A DNA stretch of 64,000 nucleotides, from NCBI GenBank assembly GCA_034620365.1, contig JAQGEQ010000177.1, positions 310,001 to 374,000 on the forward strand, given 5' to 3'. The translations under genes and the position numbers were made by a program. The number at the start of each line of letters is the position of its first letter. The stretch's first letter is position 1. This document shows, piece after piece, positions 52,781 to 64,000 of the stretch. The notes under the pieces were generated by a model. It made no database searches and was not told where the DNA came from. It saw only the letters and a program-made list of their open reading frames with translations. This DNA is from Pegea sp. RAD2-039. Taxonomy: Eukaryota > Chordata > Thaliacea > Salpida > Salpidae.

Positions 52781-55700
52781 TTAATCGGACAACATCAAAG
52801 TCTCAACATTTTCATCTTTGCTACCATTACTGAAAAACAAAATTGAAAAATTGATTAAAACTGTTCAAAAGATTTAACGCCTGGTCATCAAAGTTATATT
52901 TTAAATTCACTATTACTTTTTTTTCAGAATCAATAGCTTCTTAATTAACAAAATTGAATCTTTAAAACTAACATAAAGTAACAGAGTAATTGTTGTACAG
53001 TAATTTGGCCGCAACAAACCTTTTTATATGTTTTCTTTTTCCATGTTTTTCGGCAAACAAGTATGCAAGAATAAAGGTTATAAACATTAAGCCTCCACAA
53101 GCAGCACTTATATAAATCATATTCATTGGATTCAATTCAATAACTGAAGCCATGAAAAACGTTAATGCAATTTCACCGATAGAACCACCAATCACCATAA
53201 CAGAAGTAACTCTAAATAACAAATTAACTTTCTTAAATTAAAAAACAAATTAAGCTGAAAGACATAATTCTTATTTTTAAAATTATCCACAATTTAATTG
53301 ACATTCAGTTTGATGATTTCTTTTCCATTAGTCCTTCCCTCAAGTTATATCAACTCAGACGACAAACATTATACCTTAATAAGTCTATATCACCAGGTAC
53401 ATTGGTCAGAGCAAATTTTTTCTCATACCGTACAATTAGTACATGGAATCAGCTGCCATCACACATTGCCATGTCGAAGTCACTCGCATTGTTCAAGCAG
53501 AAGTTGAACCGTTATAACATTACCAACATTGTCATTTCTAAACTGTGAATTTTTTCTCTTTTTTATATTATTAACATTCCATGTAATTGTTCACTGTTAT
53601 ATGCTTTGAGTGCTATCGAAATACCATGAGTTATATCTTTTACTTCCTATATTTTTGACTAAATAGATGTTAATTGTGAGAATGTGTGTCAGCGAGAGTC
53701 TCCTTCGCATTTATTGAAATAAACAAATAAACAAAGTCGCTTACAAATATATAATTATCTCTTATTTGTTTCTTAAATCAACTTAAAATTTGAATTCAAA
53801 CATTATTATTTCTTCACCTGCTGTTAACTTTAATATATTGATCAGACCATGAAATGCCAGTTGGAAAAATACTTGAACAAGAAAGACCTAATAAAGCAAC
53901 TCCAACCCACAAAAGGGACTGAAAAGAATATGCATACAATGGATACATCACCAGAATAGCGTTTGCAAGCACAGTTGAAAACAGTAACACAGTAAGCATA
54001 TCTGTAAATATTTAAATCTGAATCTAAATTCGACATATTAACAAAATTTGCTTTGTATTTTCTTTTAATTCAAATAATTATTCAAATGTTATTTTTCTTT
54101 AATAAAAAATCACAGATTTTAATCCAATGAAAAAGTTAATTTACTTTTAAAATCAGTTATTAAAAACTAAGGTTCATTTAAAAACACATTTAGTTAAAAA
54201 AATTGAAATTTTAATTTAGGTTAAAAAGGTGTTTAATAAGAAATTAAAACAATAAATTCAATGAATATTGAATTTATAAAAAAAAAACTAGTTATTATAA
54301 ACATATTGAAAGATTACTTGTGCTTGACATACTTTTTGCAGATAAAACAATTGAGATAAAAATGGAAACAAAATTTCCAATTGATAAAAATGCCCAAAAT
54401 ATTGTAGTTAATAAAGAACCGAGTGTTTTGTTTAAAGGATTAGAACAAGTAGTTGCAAAGATATAAATATAAGTTCCAAATCCAACTTCAAGTCCAACAT
54501 AAAGAAAATAGAAGATAAACAGAAATACTAACATCTTGATCCTGCAATATGAGCCATCAAAATGTTGATACACAAATTATTGATAGATTAATAATTAAAA
54601 GTTTAAAGCTTTCTAATAGTTAAATAAATTAAAATAACTAAATGAAAATTGAAACCTGAAAGCAAACTCCGTTTCCACATCATTTTCAACTTCTTTGTTT
54701 TCTTCATTTTTCTTCATTTGTTGCTTTGAAGTTATCCAAATGTATAAGAACATTAAAGAATTTATAAAAATAAATATGAAGCAAATGATATAGACCCAAG
54801 CAACTGTAGGAAATGAATTGGAAGAGTTTGATGAAGATTCTGCAGAAAAAATAAACAGTTGTCTTTTTACTGATCAATCAATAATCTATGATTAATTATT
54901 TAAGTTTAAGTAACTAACTTTACAAACGAAATTTACCTTTCATTAATGAAACTGTTTGATTTTCAAAACAAACTTCTGTACTGCAATTACTTGTTGTAGA
55001 TTTCAAAAAAGGAGATGCTATTAGTGGAGTGAATGTTCCTCCAAATGCAAACATAAAATGAACTAGTTGAATCCATGGTTCAGAATTCTTTTCCCATAAT
55101 TCAAGTATATAAACATTTCCAGCTGTATAAAAGAAGTTTATATAATTGAAACAGAAAAAGCATTGTCTATTTTTTAAATTAAGTAACCAAATACATGTCT
55201 CGAATTCTGAAAGTTTTATAGCTATTTGAAAACATACGACAAACAAACCAATTTCTAGTATTCCTAATACAATTCCAACAACTAAGAATATAGAAGCAAG
55301 TAGTATTGAAGTTTTAACAAATGGTATAAGAAGATTTCCAATAGCAGTTATCAGCAAAGCAATAAACACCAATAATGCTCCTTGAAATTTTCTAAATAAG
55401 AATAAACTCATTTGAAGTGAAAAATATTCCAACTATATTAAATTTTTATAAAAGTTCAGATTTTTGGATCTTAAAACAATAGTATTTATTACTTTGAACA
55501 TTTGGTTGATAAATATGAAATGCACTACTTACTCATATAGGTATCCTCCTATCAATGAACCAATCATATACCCTATACTTCTACATGGTACCAGATAAGA
55601 AGTTGAACTTATGGTTTCGTTTATTCTGAATAATAATGATGGTAAAGTTGGCCCAACTATTGAAAGTGAGATACCCTTAGAATAAATACTATTAAATTAA

Positions 55701-55895
55701 TATTTAGAGCAAATAAATTTAGAAAAAATAAAACAAACTAATTATTTGTTAAGTCATGTCGATTTATAAGCTGCCTATATTAAGAAAGTTTATTCTTTAA
55801 AAAATGTTAAAGCACAAATAAAAAAAACTTACTAATGAAATAAATGTTATTGAAGCCACACAAGTTTGAAAATAAGGTTTTTTATAATTGCTCAT
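52781..55895 (-). CDS. MFSD4/NaGLT1-like major facilitator transporter, copy B
   Basis: Nine exons (55833-55895, 55533-55675, 55249-55391, 54937-55122, 54656-54839, 54318-54541, 53818-54001, 53020-53211, 52781-52829) join to 455 residues. Exons 1-8 have exactly the same lengths as copy A. Large parts, including introns, are nearly identical, with patches of divergence: exon 1, exon 3 (ILLASIFLVVGIVLGILEI against LLLASVFSLTGFFLGIADI) and the last exon. Intron 7, between 53212 and 53817, is ~600 nt against 52 nt in copy A, because a LINE 3' fragment sits in it. All exons remain open, so the gene appears functional. Confidence 0.87.
53260..53745 (+). mobile_element. LINE 3' fragment inside intron 7 of transporter copy B
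   Basis: Starts at CTTATTTTTAAAATTATCCACAA, matching the LINE at 26505, and runs through the C-terminal ORF end (stop near 53548) and 3' UTR to AAATAAACAAATAAACAAAG. It is 5'-truncated and antisense to the host gene. Point differences from the 25.9-kb copy show independent insertions. It is absent from the matching intron of copy A, so it inserted after the duplication, or was lost from A. Confidence 0.87.
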
Positions 55896-57046
55896 TATAT
55901 TTTAAATTTAATTTCATGAATTGTTTAATAATTCAAAAATAATCTTTACCAGCAAATATCAAAAAATATTTTATAATTTAAAACTTTTAATGCTAGTTTT
56001 TTTTTTCAACCCGACTCAATTACTAAACAACTTTATCATTTTAAACCAACTGACAAACAATTTTGCAAACAAAATAAATTTATTAACTTTGATAGAAGAA
56101 TGTCAATTCAAATTAAACAAAAAAAGTTTGCTATAGTTAATCATCATATGATAAATCATAATAAGTTACTGCTATATATATTTATATTGAAATTGTAAGC
56201 CAACCTTTTTCATACACAACCATGCGTCATTAATAAAAAATAAACAAAGCAATTTCCGATTGCAAAATAAATCTCTTATGAAATTGCTTTTTGATTAAAT
56301 GTCAATCATCTATAGCTTAATTATAAACAATAAATATCTTAAGTGAAAGCAACTTACATAGCTCTTAGATATGATTAAAACTGAATGAGCTTTAAGAAAT
56401 TTCAAAACAACTGTTGATAGAGGAGGCCGACAAAGACAATTTTTAACCAGTGTAAATGTTTGACTTTAAAATTTTTTTTTGTAAATGGTAAACAAAGACT
56501 AAAAACTTGGTTTAAATATAAGTTTTGGAAAGTTTGATGTAACACAACAAAAACGACTCCTCTTAGCATATTTTTTTAAGATAGTTGATTTTATAAAATG
56601 AAATGTTGTTTTTAAGAAAATTGTAAAAATAATTTTTCCATTTTTAACAACTGATTCCCTCTGATTCTTAACTTTTATTTTTTGCTTTAAAAGAAAATTT
56701 AGTTTTCTTAAACCTGCTACAGAGCATCAATATATAAAAAGCTGTAGTTTTTAGTAAAAAGAAAAAAATCAATAAATCAACATTTAGATTTATAGTTAGA
56801 TAAAAACAACCAATTTTTTTTTATTTAATCTTCATCATTTTAAACAAAACAATTTTTCAAACAGAATAAATTCATTTATTAACTTTGATAATTAGAACAT
56901 AAATTAAAGTTGAACCAACAAATCTTGATATAATTCATAATTTTTTTCTTAAAATATTTTATAGATGATTTACATTTGCTGACATTTAACAGTTTTATTC
57001 ACTTTAAAGTAAATTCTAAGAGTATAAATTTTGAATGTTTAGAATT
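55896..57046. other. Intergenic region upstream of transporter B and downstream of the beta-helix gene
   Basis: AT-rich. A 71-codon ORF at 55921-56136 (+) has no recognisable content. It holds the unresolved promoter of copy B and the 3' UTR of the beta-helix gene. Confidence 0.4.
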
Positions 57047-60000
57047 TTATTCTTGTGTAAAGTTTCTTGCTCTAACATATCGTAAATCTAAATTAAAAGT
57101 TGTGACTCGAGATACAGGTGATATAGCTTTGAAGCGGAAATCATCATTTTCGATGCTCTTAAATAAAGGGTCAGCAATCAACGATAAACTATCTTCATTA
57201 TCATCCATTTTCCACTGTTTAAAAGATTTACCTTTTGGAAAATATGAATTCTTTTGATTTTTATTTGTCGGTTTAAAGAAGTAGGTGTTGTTGTCAAAAT
57301 CAGGAGAGTTAAACTTCCAAATATCAAACTTTCTCCACATTCTTGCATACTCATTTGCAATGTAAAATACATTTGCAAGGATAGAAAAATCCTGTTAAGT
57401 TCAAACAACATGAGTTTTATGTATTGTTTTCATTAATTCGATCCTAACATTTTTATTGTTATTTACACGGAAACTTATTTAAATCGTATATTATTTTATA
57501 AAAAAAAGTATATTTTTATCAAACTGTCAGAGTTTTTAGATATTTGTTCAAAATGTCATTTCTTAGAGTCAAAATATTTTAGATATATATGAATAAAGAC
57601 TTTAAAATTGCTAAAAATAAAATTCTGCTTTTCTAAATTGTCCACTCTCTTCAAGAATACCTACTTGGAAGATTTCTAATTTTTGTATAATCGCAGTTAA
57701 ACTTAGAATATAAAATAATTTATTCTTAATCATTTAAGTATAAACTGTTTTAATTTATCAGAAATTACAAACTTTTAAATCTTATGACATTTATTGATCT
57801 GTTTAAAGGCCGTAAAAATTATGAGTTATTTCTGAAATAAAAACGTTTATGATTACATTTATTAATTTTACAATTTTTCTTTTCTAGAAGATTTTGTCTT
57901 ACCCGCCTACTTAAATGTATAAAACTTTAAACTTAATTAACCTGTCTCGGTATTCTGGTTTCGTCACCTAATGACGGATTACAAGTTCCGATCAAGCGAC
58001 CGGAAGAAGACTGATATGCCACATTACCAATTGCTTTATTCCGTTGACCACAATGAAATATTATTACTGCCCCGTGTAACTTGTAAAGCCAATTACTTTC
58101 AACTGAAATGTTTATAGTTATGAGCTTCATTAATTGCCAAATTATAATAGTTTGTTAACATAAAATTTTGTGATCTACTTTGTTTAAAGAGTCAACTTAT
58201 TAAAATGATTATGAGTTAAATACATTATTGTAAATATCTATAAGGCAAGTAACGAGCAATGTTAAAATTAATTAGTTCAAAGATAGAAAATCTTGCGTTA
58301 AAGTAACAAATGAAAGTAGTATCAGCACTCTGAATTGAGGATGCTGCTGAATCTCCATAAACTCCTGAACCTCCATAATGAAAGCCTTTTCCGTTATGAA
58401 CTACATTCTTTGACACTAATGCATGAAGATTACAAACTGACATGTTCTAAAGCAAGATAGTTAATTTAATCTTCATTAATACCTTAATTTTTACTAACCT
58501 GTTTAATTTTACAATCTTCTGCATTTGTTGCTAAATATATCCCACCAAAGTCGTTTAAAATTCCCATTCCAAAGTTAAACACATGATTTTCGCTGATTCG
58601 GAAAACGTATTCTCCTTCTCTCACATGATTAGCAAGAAAAGCTTTTTGCCATCCAACCTAAAGTTTTGCTAATATTTTGAACTTTTTGTTTGTTTGATAG
58701 CATAAGCTTATCAAACCAAGTTTTGGTTAGTTATTTACTCATTTGTTTATTTATCATTTTTTTAAGCATTACGCAACCCTATACTTCTACTTCTCAGTAC
58801 TTTCTTATTTTAAAGCATAAGACTAGTTTTTCCGCTTTGGTTTTGGTAGTGTGTTTACAAATTAATATGCTGCGTCTATCAAGCAAGCATTATTTATTAT
58901 GAGTGCCGTAGAAGATGAATTAGAGTTGCTGGAATTACAAATCAATATATTTTTCATGCTAAAAGGCGAGCACTATATTTACAAAAGGGGAGCGTATAGA
59001 AGTTTTAAGGACAAATATAACTTACCCTAATTCCAGAATATGAACTTCTTTGAATTTCATTTCTTTTTACTTCAATATTTCGAACACCTTTAACATGAAT
59101 GCAGCAAGGCTGAAAAACAATGTTTTGACGAATTTTGTTTTTTGAAAGGTCATAGTCAGTTTAATTTTTTACTTGAAATAAGTTCATTACACCGCATCCA
59201 TTCATTGTATTCATTTTGATTTGAACATTCTTTGTTGCTTCAATATCATTAGGATCATTGTTATAGGATATAACAATTCCATTATAACCAATATCCTTAA
59301 AGCTATTGTTTTCAATCTAAATCAGATTAAGTTATTTGAATTGTGACGTTTTCATACATGTGTTTTATCTACGTTCTTATGAAATTTATGATTTTATATT
59401 GATATGTTTAAAATCTAATATTTTTGTACTGATATAAAATTTTTAATCTTTTGCGTACAGATGTACATCATAAGAATTTTGAAATCAAAATTGTTGATAA
59501 GATTATGTTCGATTACAGTATTCAAATTATTGCAGCTTCATAAAAGCAAAAGTATTTGAACTTTTAGGTACGCTTAGTAAATTTCGAACATTCTCACAAA
59601 GATGAACTGGGACTGATATCCATAAATTGCTGTGTGTCCCATATGATGAAAATGGCAGTTAGAAACATTGAATTGATGACTTGAAAAGACTTCAATTGCT
59701 GCAGGCATTTGATTGTAACCAGAAATCTTTCTGCTGTTACTGTATTTAAACTTCAATCCATTAAATGTGATGTCATTTGCACTCCTTACTAAAACCAGAA
59801 AGCTATCAAAATATTTCTTCTTTAATTATATAATTCAACTAACTTTTGAAAAATCGGGTTGCTTCAGATATTCTAATTGATTCTGTCAAGCTGTAATCTT
59901 GTGGTAGAGCAACAAAAAATTTCTTTACTTTTTCATCGCAAAAATATTCACCAGGAAAATCAAGCTCTGAAAACAGTTGAATGAATAGTCAGTTGAGTAT

Positions 60001-61779
60001 AAAAAGTCTGTTTATAATTGAATAGTTTTTAAAAGTGACTAATTTAATCTAAATACCGGAAAGAGCATTTTCGACAATGTAGCGCCACCCAGAAGGTTTT
60101 GGATGAGTACCAACTGCAAAATGAAGAGGACTGTCGAAGAGGACTGTCGTATTATGCTGAAAGACTTGTTTTACTCTTCCCCGCTCAGCTGTCCAAGCGT
60201 GAAAAATCAAAAAGTCCACTCCTTCGCTTGATTTTATTGATCTTTTTAACCTTTGAAGATCTCCTGATTGAAATCTAAATCCAAGACGATCTTCTTCTGG
60301 ACATGTCTATGAGATAAATGTTTCAAAAGTGTTGTTACTGACACGGAGCTGATATAAGACAAGGTGCTATATCTAATCAACTAATTTAAATTTATAAATT
60401 TAATTTATAACTATCAACTAATTCTCTTCAAACTAATATTCTCTTGGTTTGGTTTTATTATTTTTAAACATGCTTGGATACTCAGGATACATGCTTGGAT
60501 AAGCTACATTTTGAATAAGAGTTCATATTAAAACTAGTCAGCGTTTTACACTGACTTAACATTCATGTGAATAAATTCTGATGATAGTTTCAACCAGATG
60601 TCGAAAAGTTAACAACAAGGTGTTCAAATTTACTGGAAGTAGATGAAAATTGCAGAAAAAACTTTTGAATCTATAATAGATTTGAAGTTTACAGTTATGT
60701 AATCATGATTTTTTTTTACAATTAAAGCCTTAATTTCTTCTCATTAAAATAAAAACTTTCTAAATAAATGAGAAAAAAATATAAAATTTAAAATTTACAA
60801 ACTTGTTTAAAACGGCCTTTTGCAGTTTTGTCACATGTTGGATTACTTTTCAGCAAATCTTTAATATGTAAGTAAGGACCTTCTCCACTCATATTTTCTC
60901 CAGTCCAGGCCTCTAGATCGGGTTTTCTGATTTAATGAAAATATATTTTTTTAATTTTTGATTATTTGAAACAGATTAATTTATTATTTATTCAAATTGA
61001 TTTCATCGTTTCTTTTACTCAAATTGAAACTCTTCAAAAATTAAACCTTGCTCTTATTAATCGCTGTTCACCATAGAAAGCATGCATTGAGCATTTTCCA
61101 TTATATCTAGCCCTATAAATCGTTATTGCATCCGGTTGTCCTGTACGTAATTTACGAAATACTTTGAGCTGCTCAGGAGCTATTTGATTGGCTCCTGAAA
61201 TAATTACATCTTCATCATCATAGCTCCTAAATCTAAGGCCGCTATCCTAAAGTTTATAAGTTTGAATTTAGGCCAAACAGTCAAATATTTATTTCTTACT
61301 TTATTTTGAAGTATTATTGGTTCTATTAGTCTATAAACTCCTCTACGAAGGTAAACTGTAATTTTATCTACTGAGTTACGTCTTCTGTATTTTCTGATTG
61401 CAAGTACAGCTCCTTTTATTGTTCTTAATGGTCCATCATTATTACTCTGTGATGGTGTAGCAAAATGTCCAGACCAATCATCATTTCCATTGTTTACGTC
61501 AATGAAGAAGGAATCAGTCACACTGCTGGTTATCTTTGATTTTCTTGTAGTTCCAGTTTTCTGGAAAGTTTGCAATAGATAAGTTTTTTGATGAGCTGTC
61601 TTCTTATAACTTATTTAGAAAATGTTTTATATTATTTTGTAATAATTAGTAATACCAAGTAGACTTTTTATTGCTTTTGCATTAATAAATAAATCTCTAA
61701 TTACAGCTCAAAAGTAAATATAAAACTTACTACTTACATTGACCAGAAAAATAATGAAACAAATTATTATTTGTCTCAT
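57047..61779 (-). CDS. Secreted right-handed parallel beta-helix protein
   Basis: The first exon (61738-61779) encodes a signal-peptide core, MRQIIICFIIFLVN. The next (61300-61560) has the start motif typical of pectate-lyase-like proteins: FIDVNNGNDDWSG, DGPLRTIKGAVLAIR, ITVYLRRGVY. Further exons (61047-61246, 60803-60926, 60057-60306, to 59966 and about 59770, then 59340-59000, 58620-58230, 58103-57940, 57400-57047) carry repeats of the beta-helix type, such as SANDITFNGLKF, GHTAIYGYQ, GYNGIVISYNND, YSGIRVGWQ. The C-terminus reads SLIADPLFKSIENDDFRF, matching the ADPLF...DFRLxxGSPA ending common in bacterial members. It probably acts on an extracellular polysaccharide, but the enzyme class is not identifiable. 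Length is roughly 700 residues; some mid-gene exon edges are approximate. Acceptor-like TTGTTAG lies 8 nt before the ATG. Confidence 0.8.
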
Positions 61780-64000
61780 TTTTTGTTCTAACAACTAAAG
61801 AAATTAAGCAGGTCTATTTTAGTATTTCATTTGTTTTTCAAAAAATTGAACATTAAATTATTGTTTCTAACAAATTAGCTTTCTTTATAAACTCATCGAA
61901 GCCGACAGATTTATGTTTGACAAATAATTTCTTATCTGGTGGTTACTAGGACTCTGGATTCTATCACCATCATAGCTGTTTATAATATCGTCTAGTTCAT
62001 TTAAGTTTAAACAAAAAAAAACAGCTGAGTGATTTAAATGTTTAAACTTTCGCCTACAACAAAAGTAAGCCTATAAAGATTTCTCTAAATGATACCTATT
62101 TAGTCAATAGATCTTAGTTTACCTTAGTCCGTAACACTTTCTTACAGTATGCTTTATACTTCAGTAACCTTCATTTGAACATTTTTTAGTTTCAGTAGAC
62201 TTATCAAAAATAAAACTTATAATTAAATTTTCGTATATTTTATGTTAAAAAAAGCTGATTACCAATATTTAAAGTATATAATATTAGGGTATATAATATA
62301 TTATGTTAAAATAAACAATAAACTTAAACCGTAAACAAATCTCTTTTTGCAAATCGTTTTAATTCAAAAAGAAAAATTTAGATTTTTTTAATTTAAACTG
62401 TACCAAATAAAAATATATTTCTTCTACCAAACAGATTAAAATTTTAATAATAAAAGTATTATAATAAGAAAGGTTATTATTGAGATTTTTGTTCAATGAT
62501 AAATCAATTAGAAGTATAAATTTGGTTTGATAAAAAGACTATATATTTCTAAAATTTATTTTAAACATTGCAGTAATTAATTTTGATTTATGTCAAATTC
62601 GCATGGCTAATTGAAAAACTCTGTTTCAAGTAAAATCATATTGAGCTTTTTTATTTATACTTAGTTTGTGAAATTTTTAATTTTGTTAATTTTTTATAAA
62701 CCAAACATCTGAAAAATTGACTAAATACAATAATGCAAAAATATTTTCTTTAGTGAAAATATATGCTGAAAAATAAAAAAAGTGGTTCAAAGATATTTGC
62801 ATTTGATTTTAGCTGACTATTTTATAGTAGAAATAATTTAGAAATAAAAAATAGGAACCTGTTTGAAAGATCAAAGATCTATGAAAATTAAACATTTTTG
62901 TCATGAAAGAAAACATTAATACCAACATATATTGCTTGAAAATTATGGCTAAAACGATTAATACTGTTCAAGAAGAAGACTTTTCTTGCAAAACAATTAA
63001 TTTTAAACAAATTATTCTCAAATGCAATTTAAAATGATATAACTTTTTATATTTCAAGAAAAATATGATAAAAACATGAAAGCTAAGTTGTTTAGATAAG
63101 TTTACTGATGGGTGGAGTAATTTTCGAATTTAATATTCTTTCAACATCTATATTTATGTTTTACCCTTTTCTACTAAGCTTTGGTTTTTGCTAAAAACAA
63201 GTCTCACACAATATAAAGTCTAAAATCAAAAACAAAAAATGAATAAAAAGATTTGAACTCCACAATTGGTTTGAACAAATTTGAAAACTTATATATCGTT
63301 TCCGGTATTCGATAAAAACCATTTAATTAAGAGAGGAATAAAGTACGAGTGCAAAAACTAGTTAGTTTGCTGATAAACGTCACAAGATACATACTGCAAG
63401 CTGTTATGAAACAAAAAGCAAGAGTGATCCAAACTGACAGATACAAAAAAAAACATAATTAATAGAAAAAAAAATTTACCGGAAAAATTCAATAAATAAA
63501 CCACATCTAGACATATAACAAAAAGTTTTCTAAGAAGTTTTCATTTTTCGACCTCAACTACATTTTACGTTCCCTTTTTTGTATTACTTGTTTTTTTCTT
63601 CTGCAGCGTCATATTGCTTAAACTACTTTAAGAATATTTTGAGCTTGACAACTTAACAACAGTTTTAATTTCTTTCTTTGACGAATTAGACCTTTTTCGG
63701 GCTTCATTTCTTAATAGGAAACAAAAAACTTTGTAATGCGAGTTTAGCTATGATTAATTTAGCTTACTTAAAAATCAACAGATAACAAAAATAATTTTTA
63801 TTTTTATTATGTTTTGTTGACAAGAATAAATATCTTAATCTTTCACAACAGCAACTCCTTTATCTTAAAAGATCAAAGAAAAACTGAAAAGTTTTAAACG
63901 GCCTTCTACCAAAAGCTCTAAGTACGATATCTCTAGTATCAGTAAATCTAAACTTAAAACAGATAAATCTTGTATTAAAAAAAGTAATATTTCTAGCACA
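61780..64000. other. AT-rich sequence without recognised features
   Basis: Upstream flank of the beta-helix gene. I see no ORF of substance, RNA gene or repeat. Confidence 0.5.

Overview
The window is very AT-rich animal genomic DNA. It carries intron-containing genes with mostly short introns, canonical GT..AG boundaries and long AT-rich spacers. The proteins are metazoan: non-muscle myosin II heavy chain, its regulatory light chain, acinus, HtrA2/Omi-type proteases, TOLLIP, a zygote-arrest-like 3CxxC zinc-finger protein, MFSD4/NaGLT1-type transporters and a secreted beta-helix protein. The myosin N-terminus, the AT bias and 3' splice-like sites just upstream of most start codons suggest an early-branching invertebrate, perhaps a hydrozoan cnidarian. 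That placement is inference only.

Layout. 195-13023 (-) is a complete 37-exon myosin II heavy chain gene. It has a duplicated relay-helix exon (8202-8288 and 7659-7745), an intronic RNA hairpin between the two copies, and candidate loop-1 microexons. 13396-13902 (-) is the myosin regulatory light chain, only about 370 bases upstream of the heavy chain. A CArG/E-box cluster near 16.5 kb is the likely promoter of the light chain and perhaps of both genes. 16.65-23.17 kb holds no recognisable gene. 23.17-25.88 kb is a decayed Ty3/gypsy-like LTR element, followed directly by a decayed LINE 3' part (25.88-26.99 kb). 27380-34406 (-) is acinus. 37062-38989 and 39877-42078 (+) are tandem HtrA2-like proteases. 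42923-45413 (-) is TOLLIP and 45845-47344 (-) the ZAR1-like protein. 49001-51755 (+) and 52781-55895 (-) are a tail-to-tail inverted duplicate pair of MFSD4-like transporters; the second has a LINE fragment in one intron. 57047-61779 (-) is a secreted right-handed beta-helix protein. The remainder to 64 kb is featureless AT-rich DNA.

How the genes relate. The two myosin genes encode subunits of one motor, lie in the same orientation, and have acceptor-like sites just before each ATG. This fits co-expression from one promoter, possibly as a trans-spliced operon. The HtrA pair and the transporter pair are recent local duplications that kept identical internal exon lengths. The most unusual signal is the pair of 29-codon relay-helix exons in a non-muscle-type myosin, with a 24-bp sense-strand hairpin about 12 nt from the first exon's donor. 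It looks like a mutually exclusive splicing system controlled by RNA structure.
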